A stretch of DNA of 64,000 bases. It comes from Clostridium swellfunianum. Lineage in GTDB: Bacteria; Bacillota; Clostridia; Clostridiales; Clostridiaceae. Both the position numbers and the translations under genes were made by a program. Where the stretch lies: contig NZ_JAMOFV010000006.1 of NCBI RefSeq assembly GCF_023656515.1, positions 3,642,036-3,706,035 of the forward strand, read 5' to 3'. The notes under the pieces were generated by a model, which ran no database searches, was not told the DNA's origin, and saw only the letters and a program-made list of their open reading frames with translations. Of the stretch, positions 17,158-25,491 are shown piece after piece; positions within the stretch are counted from its first letter, which is position 1, and the number at the start of each line of letters is the position of its first letter.

Positions 17158-17203
17158 CTCGCATAGTTTTTGAATAGTTGCCAAAGGCTCTGTGGACTAT
17201 AAT
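17158..17203 (+). promoter_or_regulatory. Shared 17-bp element plus TATAAT upstream of the kinase/HEPN operon
   Basis: CTCGCATAGTTTTTGAA (17158-17174), 23 bp, then TATAAT (17198-17203), about 70 bp before the start codon. The identical 17-mer with the identical 23-bp spacing to TATAAT occurs at 27809-27854 before the glycine-zipper gene. No -35 hexamer sits at the normal distance, so an activator bound at the 17-mer is likely. Another TATAAT lies at 17143-17148. Confidence 0.65.
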
Positions 17204-17272
17204 TAAAATAGTTTCAAGCGATAGATTTGCTTTGAAATAATTATAGTTCATAAATTATTGGAGGTTGATATT

Positions 17273-19474
17273 ATGGGAAAAGATATAAGTACTTTTGAAA
17301 TACACTTGCAATATGGTTATTACAGCTTTTTAGAGTCCGCTGAAAAAAACAGCGAAAATCTTCAGTGGCTGGTTGAAACACTTGAGGAAGAACTTTTGGA
17401 CTTTGTAGATGCAAAGCCTGAAGAGTTTGAAACAGCTTATGGCTTGTTTATCGACTTTGTCAATAAGCTGGAGGAAGGCGGCTACTTCAGTGAGTACGAT
17501 CTGGAGTACGATTTTGAAACCCTAATTGCTTGGGCAGGAAGCAAAAACATGCTGGATTCTTTTGAGAAGGTTACTCTTTTAAAAAATACACATGTCTTTA
17601 CCCAAAGCATAAGGGACCTTGCTGTAGATTTCTACAACAACGAGCAAATGGAGGAAAGAGAGGTAGTAACGGAGGCTTCAAGGAAAATTCTTAGGACCTT
17701 TGAAAGCTACTTAAAGAAGCAGTTTGAGCTTCACTGCACTATTGTTCAAAGCTTTGAAAGCTATAAGGAAACCTATTATCTCAATAGAGAGCTAATAGCT
17801 GCCTATGACAATTATCTTCATGTAAGAATGAAGTATTTAATTGATGATGGGCTTAAAAATCATGGACTTAAGTCCAATGATGACATCATTTTTGAAGCTG
17901 TAGCTGACAAGAGTGTTCTTCAGCAGATGAAGGCTTTAAATAAGCAGAAGAAAAGCTGGAGGGGTGCTTCATTTTATTCTTCAGCCGACATAATGGGTAA
18001 AATCGGCGAGGATTATTACCAAAGCACCACAAGAAAAACTGCTGAAACTGCTCTTGAAGCCTACCTTAAGCTTAGGGATATAACCATAGATTTTATATGG
18101 GATAATACCATGGGCGAGGAAAAGGATTATGACTCAGCAGCTTCCATTTTTGCTGTGTTCCTTTTCGTATGTGAGGAATACCGCATAAAAAAGGACTATG
18201 ATGAAGCTTATGAAAATCCTCTCACTACCGAGGATATACTAGAGTATGTTCAGGAGGAAAGCTTCCTTAAATACCTTAAGCTTGTGGAGGAAAAGGACTT
18301 TGACAGTGCTATTTTCCACTGTCCAGATTATCAAATCGGCTACTACTACAAGCTTTTTAATCTGCTTTGCAAGATGCCCTCTGCAGATGACCTGTATAGG
18401 ATGACCTATGCTCAGACGGACACCATATACAGTTATCTTGAGCACCTTGATTATGAGCTTTACAGCAAGCTTGGTAGCTCTTTGGAAGGCTATTATCTGC
18501 CTAGCCTTGTTATCAACTCAAACTTTGAACTTGATTTTGATGTTTTCCTGAAAACCCTGGACACCACCAGAGAAAGAAATCAGGTGGAGAAGGAGCTTCG
18601 GGAAAAGGCTGATAGGCTAAACATGAAAAATAGGAGAATGGTGGAAGACTTTTCTCATATTTGGACCAATATCTTAAAGCCAAATGCAATTTACAAGGTT
18701 GCTGAGGCTTTAGCTAAGCATGATGAGTTAAGGGACTACTATGTAACTCTTATGCAGGTCTACAACGATGAAATCATGATGCAGAACGAATGTGAGATAC
18801 TTAAGCTGTCTCATTCTGCAGAGCCAGAACAGCTTCAGGCTTACTTAAGAAAAGGCATATCAAAGTCAAGCTCTGCAAAAGGGCTGCCTTATTTTATTGA
18901 CTATGCCTTTAAAAGAGTTCTGCTGAGAGTTTTCTTTGATAACTCAAGCAGATGCCAGTGGATTAAAAGCAGCTTTAAAACCTCTGGAATCGATACTGAG
19001 GAGCTTATGGCTTCCTTTGAAAACCAGGTGCTTCAAGGAAATGTTGAGGTTTTCCAGTGGTTTTCCTCAAAGGCCTTTAATATATCCTTTGATATAGATG
19101 AAAGCCTAAGCTCAATAACCATTGACCCAACCAGCGGTTGTGCTTCCTTTCTCATTGGAAGGTTTATGGAGCTCTTCTTCAATGCACTAACCTATGGCAA
19201 GAAGGAATCAAGTGCATATATAAAGCTGCTGCTGAAATCCGAGGTGGTGGAGGCTCTGGATTATGTATCCATCGAAGTTATAAACCCTATAGAGGATAAA
19301 AATATCTATACAGGCGGCAACCATAAAGGTCTTGAGGCCATGGAGGAATTCATGGGCATGCTTAATGGAAGCAAAAAGCTTAGGAATGTGCAGAGCAACA
19401 TTTCTGAAAGTGTTTACTCCATCAAGCTTCTCATGAACAAAGGACTTATCTCAGATGAAGAGGAGGATATATAA
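17273..19474 (+). CDS. Soluble histidine-kinase-like protein partnered with a HEPN-motif receiver protein
   Basis: A 733-residue protein with no membrane segment. Residues 1 to about 440 are helical and of unrecognised family. A coiled stretch leads to an H-box-like segment (MVEDFSHIWTNILKP, His462). Near the C terminus are an N-box-like ELFFNALTYG (Asn637) and GGNHKGLEAM (about 681-690), resembling the GHKL ATPase core but without a clear DxGxG. ATG 17273 follows GGAGGT at 17260-17265; TTG 17258 is rejected. TAATG overlap couples it to the receiver gene. Codons are visibly GC-richer than those of neighbours, suggesting transfer. Inference: a cytoplasmic sensor controlling the downstream effector. 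Confidence 0.65.
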   Translation: MGKDISTFEIHLQYGYYSFLESAEKNSENLQWLVETLEEELLDFVDAKPEEFETAYGLFIDFVNKLEEGGYFSEYDLEYDFETLIAWAGSKNMLDSFEKVTLLKNTHVFTQSIRDLAVDFYNNEQMEEREVVTEASRKILRTFESYLKKQFELHCTIVQSFESYKETYYLNRELIAAYDNYLHVRMKYLIDDGLKNHGLKSNDDIIFEAVADKSVLQQMKALNKQKKSWRGASFYSSADIMGKIGEDYYQSTTRKTAETALEAYLKLRDITIDFIWDNTMGEEKDYDSAASIFAVFLFVCEEYRIKKDYDEAYENPLTTEDILEYVQEESFLKYLKLVEEKDFDSAIFHCPDYQIGYYYKLFNLLCKMPSADDLYRMTYAQTDTIYSYLEHLDYELYSKLGSSLEGYYLPSLVINSNFELDFDVFLKTLDTTRERNQVEKELREKADRLNMKNRRMVEDFSHIWTNILKPNAIYKVAEALAKHDELRDYYVTLMQVYNDEIMMQNECEILKLSHSAEPEQLQAYLRKGISKSSSAKGLPYFIDYAFKRVLLRVFFDNSSRCQWIKSSFKTSGIDTEELMASFENQVLQGNVEVFQWFSSKAFNISFDIDESLSSITIDPTSGCASFLIGRFMELFFNALTYGKKESSAYIKLLLKSEVVEALDYVSIEVINPIEDKNIYTGGNHKGLEAMEEFMGMLNGSKKLRNVQSNISESVYSIKLLMNKGLISDEEEDI

Positions 19475-21312
19475 TGAAGTATCTCTGTGTGGATGATGAC
19501 ATAAGAGACAAGCAGCTTTACTGCGAAACCTATAACCTTGAGCCTGAAAGGGTGCTCTATGCAGACACCCTTAACAAGGCTCTGGATATTATAGATAATA
19601 ATTTTGGAGAATTTGATGCTGCCATATTGGATATAAATATAGCAATTGAAAATGATGATTATTTAGATAAGCTTAAAGGCATAGTAACTCAGGAAAGGCT
19701 TAAAAATGGGAGCAGTACAGACGGCGGCTTTTATATATACCTTAAATTATTGGACAAGGGCTTTCCTAATAATAGAATAGCTTTTTTAAGCGCTTATATT
19801 AATGAAGATGACATAAAGGGCTATGCTGAGAGGATTAATGAGCTTCTTAAGCTTATGGCAAGCAGCGGTATGCTGAAGGAAACCGGTGCAGCACAAAGCT
19901 TTGCCGAAATTGAGCAGCAGGTATATCTAAGCCTTGCTTATCTTCGCACTGTTAATGCGCTGAAATATCCGATAAACAATGTAATAAAGCAGCTTAAGGC
20001 AGGTCTTTATAAGGATGCCTTTGAAGGCCTTCAGAGTATAAACAACAGCTCCTCTAATTCTTTAGAGGAAATATCTGCAGCAGCTGAAGCTACAAAGGAA
20101 CAAAATAATATAGAAAAAAGCTTTAAGGCCTTTCACGAGGCAGGCATAAATATTCCTTCAGAAAGAAAATTCAGCAAGAGTGCAAATAAGTATTATGCAA
20201 CCAGCGATAAAACAGAGGCTAAAGGGCTTGTTAAATGGCTCAAGAATTTAGATAAAAACAGCTATTATGCCCTTCGCTCCGGAATAATCGAGGGCTGTAT
20301 TGAATACTTAAGCTATCTTAATAAGGCTAAGGCTATGCTTAAGCAAAAGCAGGAGGATTTTAATGCTCAGCTTGTGGAAGAATATAAACCCTATAGAAAC
20401 AGTTATTCCTATGGTAAAAGCAAGCTGAGAGGTTTGATCTTTAATTATGAGAACGATATTAACAATACTATGGAAGGCATACTTCCTTTTTATAAAATTG
20501 TTGATGGAAAACATAATACAAAGCTTAGAAAAAGGTATAGTGTCGAAGCATATAACTATATAGAAGAAGAGATTTTCTCCAATGAAAAGAAGGAAATATA
20601 TGATATAGAGTATTTTGAGGACATGCTTTATTGGCTAAAGGAGGCTTTGCCTTTAAGAGAGCCAGAGGAAAACGGAAGAAAGCAGCTTTACAGGCAGATT
20701 ATTAAACAATTAAGTCATCCCTATGAAGCGGCCTTTGTGTCTCAACCAAAGATAAATAGATACGACAGAAAGAAGCTTTTGCAGTGCAGCATAGCTGCAG
20801 TTCTCAAGTGTGTTAGAAATTGGACAGCTCATTCCAGAATATCTGAATTTGATGAGAAGGATATGGCTTTTCTTTTTGTACTGTTTATGAGAAGTTATTT
20901 TGGAAAGAACCTTGATGCTGTTTCAGCTTGGGAAAAATCACTTGTAAAAATTTCAGCAGCAGAGGATAAAAGCCTTGCAGAGCTTGAAGCGGCAATTTCT
21001 AAGACAAAACCTGAAGGCATAGATGAGCTAATTACAAAATCTCTTAATAATATAATTAAGGAAAATAGGAAAAAGCTGTCTAGCCTCAATATGTATGAAG
21101 TTCTTACTGATATAGGAAAGAAAAACAACTGCTTCAGCGACTATCTATACAAAATGTTCTGGCACACTATGTATTTCCCATACTACGATATGGATAATAT
21201 TATTCCCGTGGTAGGCTACAATCACGAGGAAAATACTATGCTAGACAGCGCTGGAAAGCAGGATATATTAACGCTTTTATATATTGCCAGCTTTAAAAAA
21301 GCCTTTAATTAA
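19474..21312 (+). CDS. Receiver-domain protein with a C-terminal HEPN-type R-N-x3-H motif
   Basis: The N terminus (residues 1-120) looks like a receiver domain: acidic triplet Asp7-9, phospho-acceptor Asp53 (AAILDINIAI) and a Ser/Thr position at FLSAY; the usual Lys-Pro loop is not obvious and an insertion follows Asp53. Residues about 150-420 are helical with no known output domain, and no DNA-binding domain is present. Residues 440-470 contain CVRNWTAHSR (Arg448, Asn449, His453), the R-N-x3-H active-site pattern of HEPN ribonucleases. This suggests a phosphorylation-controlled RNase, as in some defence systems; the HEPN call rests on one motif. The 612-residue protein ends just before a strong terminator. 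Confidence 0.6.
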   Translation: MKYLCVDDDIRDKQLYCETYNLEPERVLYADTLNKALDIIDNNFGEFDAAILDINIAIENDDYLDKLKGIVTQERLKNGSSTDGGFYIYLKLLDKGFPNNRIAFLSAYINEDDIKGYAERINELLKLMASSGMLKETGAAQSFAEIEQQVYLSLAYLRTVNALKYPINNVIKQLKAGLYKDAFEGLQSINNSSSNSLEEISAAAEATKEQNNIEKSFKAFHEAGINIPSERKFSKSANKYYATSDKTEAKGLVKWLKNLDKNSYYALRSGIIEGCIEYLSYLNKAKAMLKQKQEDFNAQLVEEYKPYRNSYSYGKSKLRGLIFNYENDINNTMEGILPFYKIVDGKHNTKLRKRYSVEAYNYIEEEIFSNEKKEIYDIEYFEDMLYWLKEALPLREPEENGRKQLYRQIIKQLSHPYEAAFVSQPKINRYDRKKLLQCSIAAVLKCVRNWTAHSRISEFDEKDMAFLFVLFMRSYFGKNLDAVSAWEKSLVKISAAEDKSLAELEAAISKTKPEGIDELITKSLNNIIKENRKKLSSLNMYEVLTDIGKKNNCFSDYLYKMFWHTMYFPYYDMDNIIPVVGYNHEENTMLDSAGKQDILTLLYIASFKKAFN

Positions 21313-21316
21313 ACAC

Positions 21317-21367
21317 AAAACCTGAGGTGCGTTAGGACAAATAATATCCTAACGTACCTCAGGTTTT
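21317..21367 (+). terminator. Terminator of the kinase/HEPN-receiver operon
   Basis: Twenty-bp near-perfect stem (21317-21337 with 21347-21367, AAAACCTGAGGT...ACCTCAGGTTTT) ending in five T residues. Confidence 0.88.
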
Positions 21368-21469
21368 TATTTAAGGTTATGTTTAAGAAGAATATTGAAA
21401 TTAAAAGTCAAGCTCATGACTGCCATCCACTTAAAAAATTCAAAATACTTTTTAGCCCATTTATTAGCC

Positions 21470-21535
21470 AGATACATCAAAATATTTTATATAGCACCAA
21501 ATCTCTCGCAGAGGAAAAAGGTAACTTTTTATACT
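21470..21535. repeat. Half copy of the palindromic-core repeat
   Basis: TCTCTCGCAGAGGAAAAAG and the flank AAATATTTTATATAGCACC correspond to one arm of the full repeat at 23611-23780, after which the similarity stops. It lies in the 337-bp gene-free stretch 21313-21648, which otherwise holds only the operon terminator. Confidence 0.65.
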
Positions 21536-21648
21536 TATCCATAATTCCCCCTTTACAAGAACAAGTTAGTTTCACATAACTTTATAATGATTTCCTAACC
21601 TATGTATTGAGCTAGCTAATCATATGATAATATTCTGAACTAGCTCAA

Positions 21649-22623
21649 TTACATATTATTCTCTAATTTCTGTTTAGCATAAATCGCAGCGCCAACCATT
21701 CCAGCAGAATCTCCTAAAAGTGCCGTTGTTAAGGTACACTTTTCATTGGGAATTTTAAGAGCACGACTATTTATAGTTTCTCTGGTCTTTTGTAAAATCC
21801 TTTCGCCAGCAGCTGCCATACCGCCCCCAATAATTATTATTTCAGGATTATATAAATTAATGACATTAACGAGCCCAAATCCGAGTATTTCTCCTGTTTC
21901 ATGTAAGGTTTCAATTGCAACTGTATCACCTAAGTCATATGCTTCGGAGACCATTTTTGCAGTGATCTCTGATAAATTATTATGAACCCATTCACAAATA
22001 ATACTGTAATGCCCACCTTCTATTTTTTCTTTTAGTGTACGTAACATCCCTAAGGCTGAAACATAACGACCTAAACAACCTGAACTTCCACATTTACAAG
22101 GACGCCCTTCACGGTACATGTTCATATGCCCGATTTCTCCTGCACTCCCTGTTGCTCCATATAAAACATGTCCATCCATAACAATCCCAGAACCAAGGCC
22201 AGTTCCTAATGTCAGTAAAACAACATTTTTACTTCCTTTCCCAGCCCCAAAATACCACTCGCCATACAAATTAACACGAACATCATTATCTATAAATACT
22301 GGCATATGTAATTTTTCCTCAAACCATTTTACTATAGGCACATTTTCCCAGTCCGAAAAATTTGGTGAAAACATTGACACACCTTCATTAATATCCAATA
22401 ATCCTGGCACACCTATGCCCATACATGCAATATCTGTATTTGTTAATCCTGTATTATTTAACATTATAGTAACTAATTTATGAATTCTATTAAGTACATG
22501 TTCAGACCCTTTATCGGCTTCTGTTGAAAGCCTTTGCTCATACACTACGTTCAGGTCCTTATTAAATATACAACCTTTAATATTGGTTCCACCTAAATCT
22601 ATTCCAATGTAATACTTAACCAT
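21649..22623 (-). CDS. ROK family sugar kinase
   Basis: A 324-residue ROK protein, probably a glucokinase or N-acetylhexosamine kinase acting in the cytoplasm. Visible are the ATP-binding GIDLGGTNIKG near the N terminus, the catalytic Asp in FIDNDVRV, a second phosphate loop LTLGTGLGSGIV, the sugar-binding AGEIGHM and the zinc-binding CKCGSSGCLGRYVS. The ROK consensus has Glu after GC-L; here it is Gly-Arg, a modest deviation. There is no N-terminal helix-turn-helix, so this is a kinase and not a repressor. It appears to stand alone with no sugar transporter nearby. Confidence 0.88.
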   Translation of the reverse strand: MVKYYIGIDLGGTNIKGCIFNKDLNVVYEQRLSTEADKGSEHVLNRIHKLVTIMLNNTGLTNTDIACMGIGVPGLLDINEGVSMFSPNFSDWENVPIVKWFEEKLHMPVFIDNDVRVNLYGEWYFGAGKGSKNVVLLTLGTGLGSGIVMDGHVLYGATGSAGEIGHMNMYREGRPCKCGSSGCLGRYVSALGMLRTLKEKIEGGHYSIICEWVHNNLSEITAKMVSEAYDLGDTVAIETLHETGEILGFGLVNVINLYNPEIIIIGGGMAAAGERILQKTRETINSRALKIPNEKCTLTTALLGDSAGMVGAAIYAKQKLENNM

Positions 22624-22706
22624 AGTTCTCTCCTAACTATCATATCTTTATTGCATATTAATTTACAATTGCGCCATATTTAAATAAGGCGTAATAAAAA
22701 TAATAC

Positions 22707-23162
22707 TTATGCTATAATATCCCAAACATACATATCTATTTTCTCTGCATGCAAGTTTTGTATAATTTCATCGTCAGGAACATCATTTATAGTAATAAGC
22801 GTGGCCCCTAATTTTTCTATTGTTTTTCTTGATGCAGTATTATCATGCCCAGACCCTATAAACAAACGCTTAAATCCATGAGCCAATGCAACTTGCTTAA
22901 TAAGTTTACATGCTTTCATGGCGTAATTATGCCCAAAATAATAAGGGGAAATACCATAACTAAGATGACCTCTTAAATATTGTCTCCGTGTATTGTCTAC
23001 TACGAAATAAATTACGCCAATATCTTCATTATTGTTGATATGTATTATTGAAAACCCGTATCTTGGTAAAATTCCCTTTTCATAATCAGGCAAGTCCTGA
23101 CTTTTCAAAACTAATTTAATTTCATCATCTTTTAAGTCATTAAGTTCTAAAAACTGAAACAT
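22707..23162 (-). CDS. GNAT family N-acetyltransferase
   Basis: The central segment GHLSYGISPYYFGHNYAMKA corresponds to the GNAT acetyl-CoA loop region (in place of the usual Q/RxxGxG/A), followed by HDNTASRKTIEKLGATLI, the conserved Asn and C-terminal beta strand. Substrate unknown. The start ATG at 23162 (reading MFQFLELND) is preferred to the GTG at 23174 because the latter overlaps the GGAGG that would serve as ribosome binding site. Confidence 0.8.
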   Translation of the reverse strand: MFQFLELNDLKDDEIKLVLKSQDLPDYEKGILPRYGFSIIHINNNEDIGVIYFVVDNTRRQYLRGHLSYGISPYYFGHNYAMKACKLIKQVALAHGFKRLFIGSGHDNTASRKTIEKLGATLITINDVPDDEIIQNLHAEKIDMYVWDIIA

Positions 23163-23193
23163 ACATACCTCCACTAAAATTTTTTATTACACC

Positions 23194-23439
23194 TTAATCT
23201 ACAATTTTTGGAGCCTTTATTTTTCTTGTTTGTTTAGCTTTGCTTACTTCGGATATAATAATCTGTTTATCTGCTTCATTTACTGGAAGGATTTTAGTGC
23301 CTTCCATATAGTACTCGCAATATATTGATTTTACAGTATCTTCAGCTATAGAATAAAAAAAATTTGGATTGTTTCTTGCTATATAAAAAACTAAAGGAAT
23401 TCCTAAAAGAATGATAAATATTAATCCTTTTTTCGTCAT
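23194..23439 (-). CDS. Small membrane-anchored hypothetical protein
   Basis: 81 residues with one N-terminal transmembrane helix (LIFIILLGIPLVFYIA) and a short soluble tail. It lies upstream of and close to the GNAT gene on the same strand, so both may be co-transcribed. AAGGAGTC precedes the start. I recognise no family; it may be a shortened remnant of a longer secreted protein. Confidence 0.5.
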   Translation of the reverse strand: MTKKGLIFIILLGIPLVFYIARNNPNFFYSIAEDTVKSIYCEYYMEGTKILPVNEADKQIIISEVSKAKQTRKIKAPKIVD

Positions 23440-23610
23440 AACAAAGACTCCTTAATTCAGGAATAATTTACTACTGTGCTATAAAAGAATATGTTCATTA
23501 ATGTTTTTTAAGTATACATATCTTATCTTGGAATTTGAGATCCAGATGAAAATGACGTAATTGCAAAACATGGAAATTACTGCAACTATTCTCATTTGTT
23601 GACCATTTTA

Positions 23611-23780
23611 AAAATATTTTACGCAGCTCAAAATCTCTCGCAGAGAAAAAAGTAAACTTTTTATATTTTTAAATTTTAAAAAAGTTAAATTGTTAACTTT
23701 TTCTGCTGCGAGAGAATAAGCTCATTGAATTGATTTGAACAGCTATAAATTACTGCTGCTTGGTGTTTTACTGTTTCATC
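23611..23780. repeat. Full-length palindromic-core repeat, inverted relative to the 57/59 kb copies
   Basis: The core (23635-23714) has outer arms CTCTCGCAG and CTGCGAGAG around GTTAAC-rich DNA. The left flank TTTACGCAGCTCAAAAT and the right flank running through AAGCTCATTGAATTG to TTGGTGTTTTACTG are, in reverse complement, the flanks of the copies at 57285-57460 and 58965-59100. It occupies much of the 407-bp gene-free stretch 23440-23845. Confidence 0.75.
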
Positions 23781-23845
23781 CTTAAAGAAAAATGTGAAGC
23801 AACCAATTCAAGACAATATACACTCATTACTTAAAAGTTCTTGTA

Positions 23846-24715
23846 TTATAGTAATGTCTTTAAATAATGGATTACTATATCAGGTCTATCTAAGTAAATC
23901 TCATGGTCACTATTTTCAGCAATTATTAATCTTCCTTCGTCTGAAAGTTTTGATAACTCACTTTGTAGTTTACACCACTCATCTTCGTATAAAATGGCTT
24001 CCTTCTCTGGAATACCATATTTCACCCATCCTCTTCTAGCTATCTTACTATCCCTTGATATTACTATAAGTGGAATATTAGGGAACTCAGTAATACTCTT
24101 AATTTGATTACTATCTATATCCCAACTTTGAAATTCTTCTGCAATAGTTTTATGAAGCGTGGAGTTCGTGAAAAATTCTTCTACAGATTTCATGTCTGCA
24201 TCACTTAAACGATTTTCATAAGACGAAATTATATTTCTATTCTGATGCTTTAATTCTTCTTTTGATTTCTTTGAAGAATTAATATTACTCTCTATCATAC
24301 TATCTATTGCAATTAGAGAGTTCATCACAGGTGTATCAAGCATGTACAGTTTTTTGAAATTGAAGGAAGTAGAGTCAATTAACATTATACCTTTTAACCT
24401 ATGAGGATACATTTTTGCATAATGTTGTACACATAATCCTCCAAAAGAATGCCCAATTAATATAAATTTGTTTTTTATCTCTATCTTATCTAAAAGACAA
24501 TTTAGCTCTTCAGCAATATTCTTTGTAGTTCGTGAGGTCTTGGGAACTTGGCTATTCCCATAGCCACATCTATGATATAAAACAATAGTAAAGTCTTCTT
24601 TTAGCTGTTGTACAATAGAATACCAATCATAGAATGAGCTGCCTATTCCTGTTTCTATTACAAGTACAGTTTTACCTTTACCAATAATCTTATATTCCAA
24701 ATCTAATTCCTTCAT
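23846..24715 (-). CDS. Alpha/beta hydrolase
   Basis: A 289-residue cytoplasmic hydrolase. The nucleophile elbow is GHSFGG, an oxyanion HG-type turn is replaced by ETGIGSSF near the N terminus, the acid probably lies in the VISRDS region and the catalytic His in ENSDHEIYLDRP. The cap region is helical (about residues 140-190). The reaction could be ester or peptide hydrolysis; the substrate is not predictable. It is transcribed away from the divergent Xre-type regulator gene, which may control it. Confidence 0.85.
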   Translation of the reverse strand: MKELDLEYKIIGKGKTVLVIETGIGSSFYDWYSIVQQLKEDFTIVLYHRCGYGNSQVPKTSRTTKNIAEELNCLLDKIEIKNKFILIGHSFGGLCVQHYAKMYPHRLKGIMLIDSTSFNFKKLYMLDTPVMNSLIAIDSMIESNINSSKKSKEELKHQNRNIISSYENRLSDADMKSVEEFFTNSTLHKTIAEEFQSWDIDSNQIKSITEFPNIPLIVISRDSKIARRGWVKYGIPEKEAILYEDEWCKLQSELSKLSDEGRLIIAENSDHEIYLDRPDIVIHYLKTLL

Positions 24716-24901
24716 AACTATCAGCCTTTCCCATTTAAGTTTCTTAATATATAAATAACTTTCGCTTTAATATACAATTGCATGTTAACATAATTATACC
24801 TAACATGGATAATTGTGTATATAAGAGCATCTTGATTTTCAACACTATTCTTTAGCATTGCCTTATTTAATAATCTTGTTTAGTAAAGATGTTAAGTTTA
24901 G

Positions 24902-24931
24902 TTGACAAAATTCCAATTCTACTTGGTAGAA
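24902..24931 (+). promoter_or_regulatory. TTGACA and overlapping palindrome upstream of the Xre gene
   Basis: TTGACA (24902-24907) is followed by the perfect inverted repeat TTCTAC-TTG-GTAGAA (24917-24931), a likely autoregulatory operator. Further palindromes lie between it and the start codon: CTGTAGCTACAG, and ATTATTTTA paired with TAAAATAAT. No convincing -10 sequence was found at 17 bp. Confidence 0.45.
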
Positions 24932-24999
24932 AACAATTATTATTTTAAGTATACTGTAGCTACAGGTTAACCTAAAATAATTGAAAGGTTGGTGATATT

Positions 25000-25440
25000 A
25001 TGTCATTAGGTGATAAATTACTAGATTTGCGTAAAAAAGCAGGGTTATCTCAGGAAGAGGTTGCGGACAAATTAGATGTATCCAGACAAACAGTGAGCAA
25101 GTGGGAAACTGACCAAACAGTTCCCGAATTAATTAAAGTGAAATTACTAAGTAAGCTTTATAATGTAAGTTATGACTATCTTATAAGCGGAAGTAATCTT
25201 AGCGGGGATATTACAAGCATCGAAATGATAGTTGATGAAATTGATTGGACTAGTGCATGGAGTAAAAAGTATCCAATTTTAGCCACTTATGAAGGTACAC
25301 AAGGAATAGAAAGTTATGTTGAAAGGATATCTAAGCTCTATGATGACTGCAAAAAGGAGTTTGATTTTAATGACCAGGACACTGTTTTGGTTTTAAAAGA
25401 TATTCTTTATAAAAAGTTTAAAGCGGAAAAAAATAAGTAA
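25000..25440 (+). CDS. Xre-family transcriptional regulator
   Basis: Residues 1-60 are a standard HTH_3 domain (LRKKAGLSQEEVADKLDVSRQTVSKWE, then LLSKLYNVSYDYLI). The remaining 85 residues form an acidic helical tail of unknown function. The protein probably represses its own promoter through the palindromes upstream and may also control the divergent hydrolase gene. It converges with the WYL genes across a shared terminator. Confidence 0.88.
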   Translation: MSLGDKLLDLRKKAGLSQEEVADKLDVSRQTVSKWETDQTVPELIKVKLLSKLYNVSYDYLISGSNLSGDITSIEMIVDEIDWTSAWSKKYPILATYEGTQGIESYVERISKLYDDCKKEFDFNDQDTVLVLKDILYKKFKAEKNK

Positions 25441-25465
25441 AATATTCTTGTGGTGCAAACTAAAA

Positions 25466-25491
25466 AAAGGGGTGGAATTGTCCACCCCTTT
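25466..25491. terminator. Bidirectional terminator between the Xre and WYL genes
   Basis: Eleven-bp stem AAAGGGGTGGA/TCCACCCCTTT with loop ATTG. On the plus strand it follows the Xre gene; on the minus strand it overlaps the stop codon of the WYL gene and the A-run becomes a T-tract. Confidence 0.85.

Noticed and set aside
21379-21579. 66-codon ORF after the kinase/HEPN operon
   Set aside because: It runs through a half copy of the palindromic repeat and has no ribosome binding site; composition is not protein-like.
23594-23780. CRISPR-like or attachment-site interpretation of the GTTAAC-rich repeats
   Set aside because: The units are single dispersed palindromes without regular spacers, and no cas or integrase gene is present.
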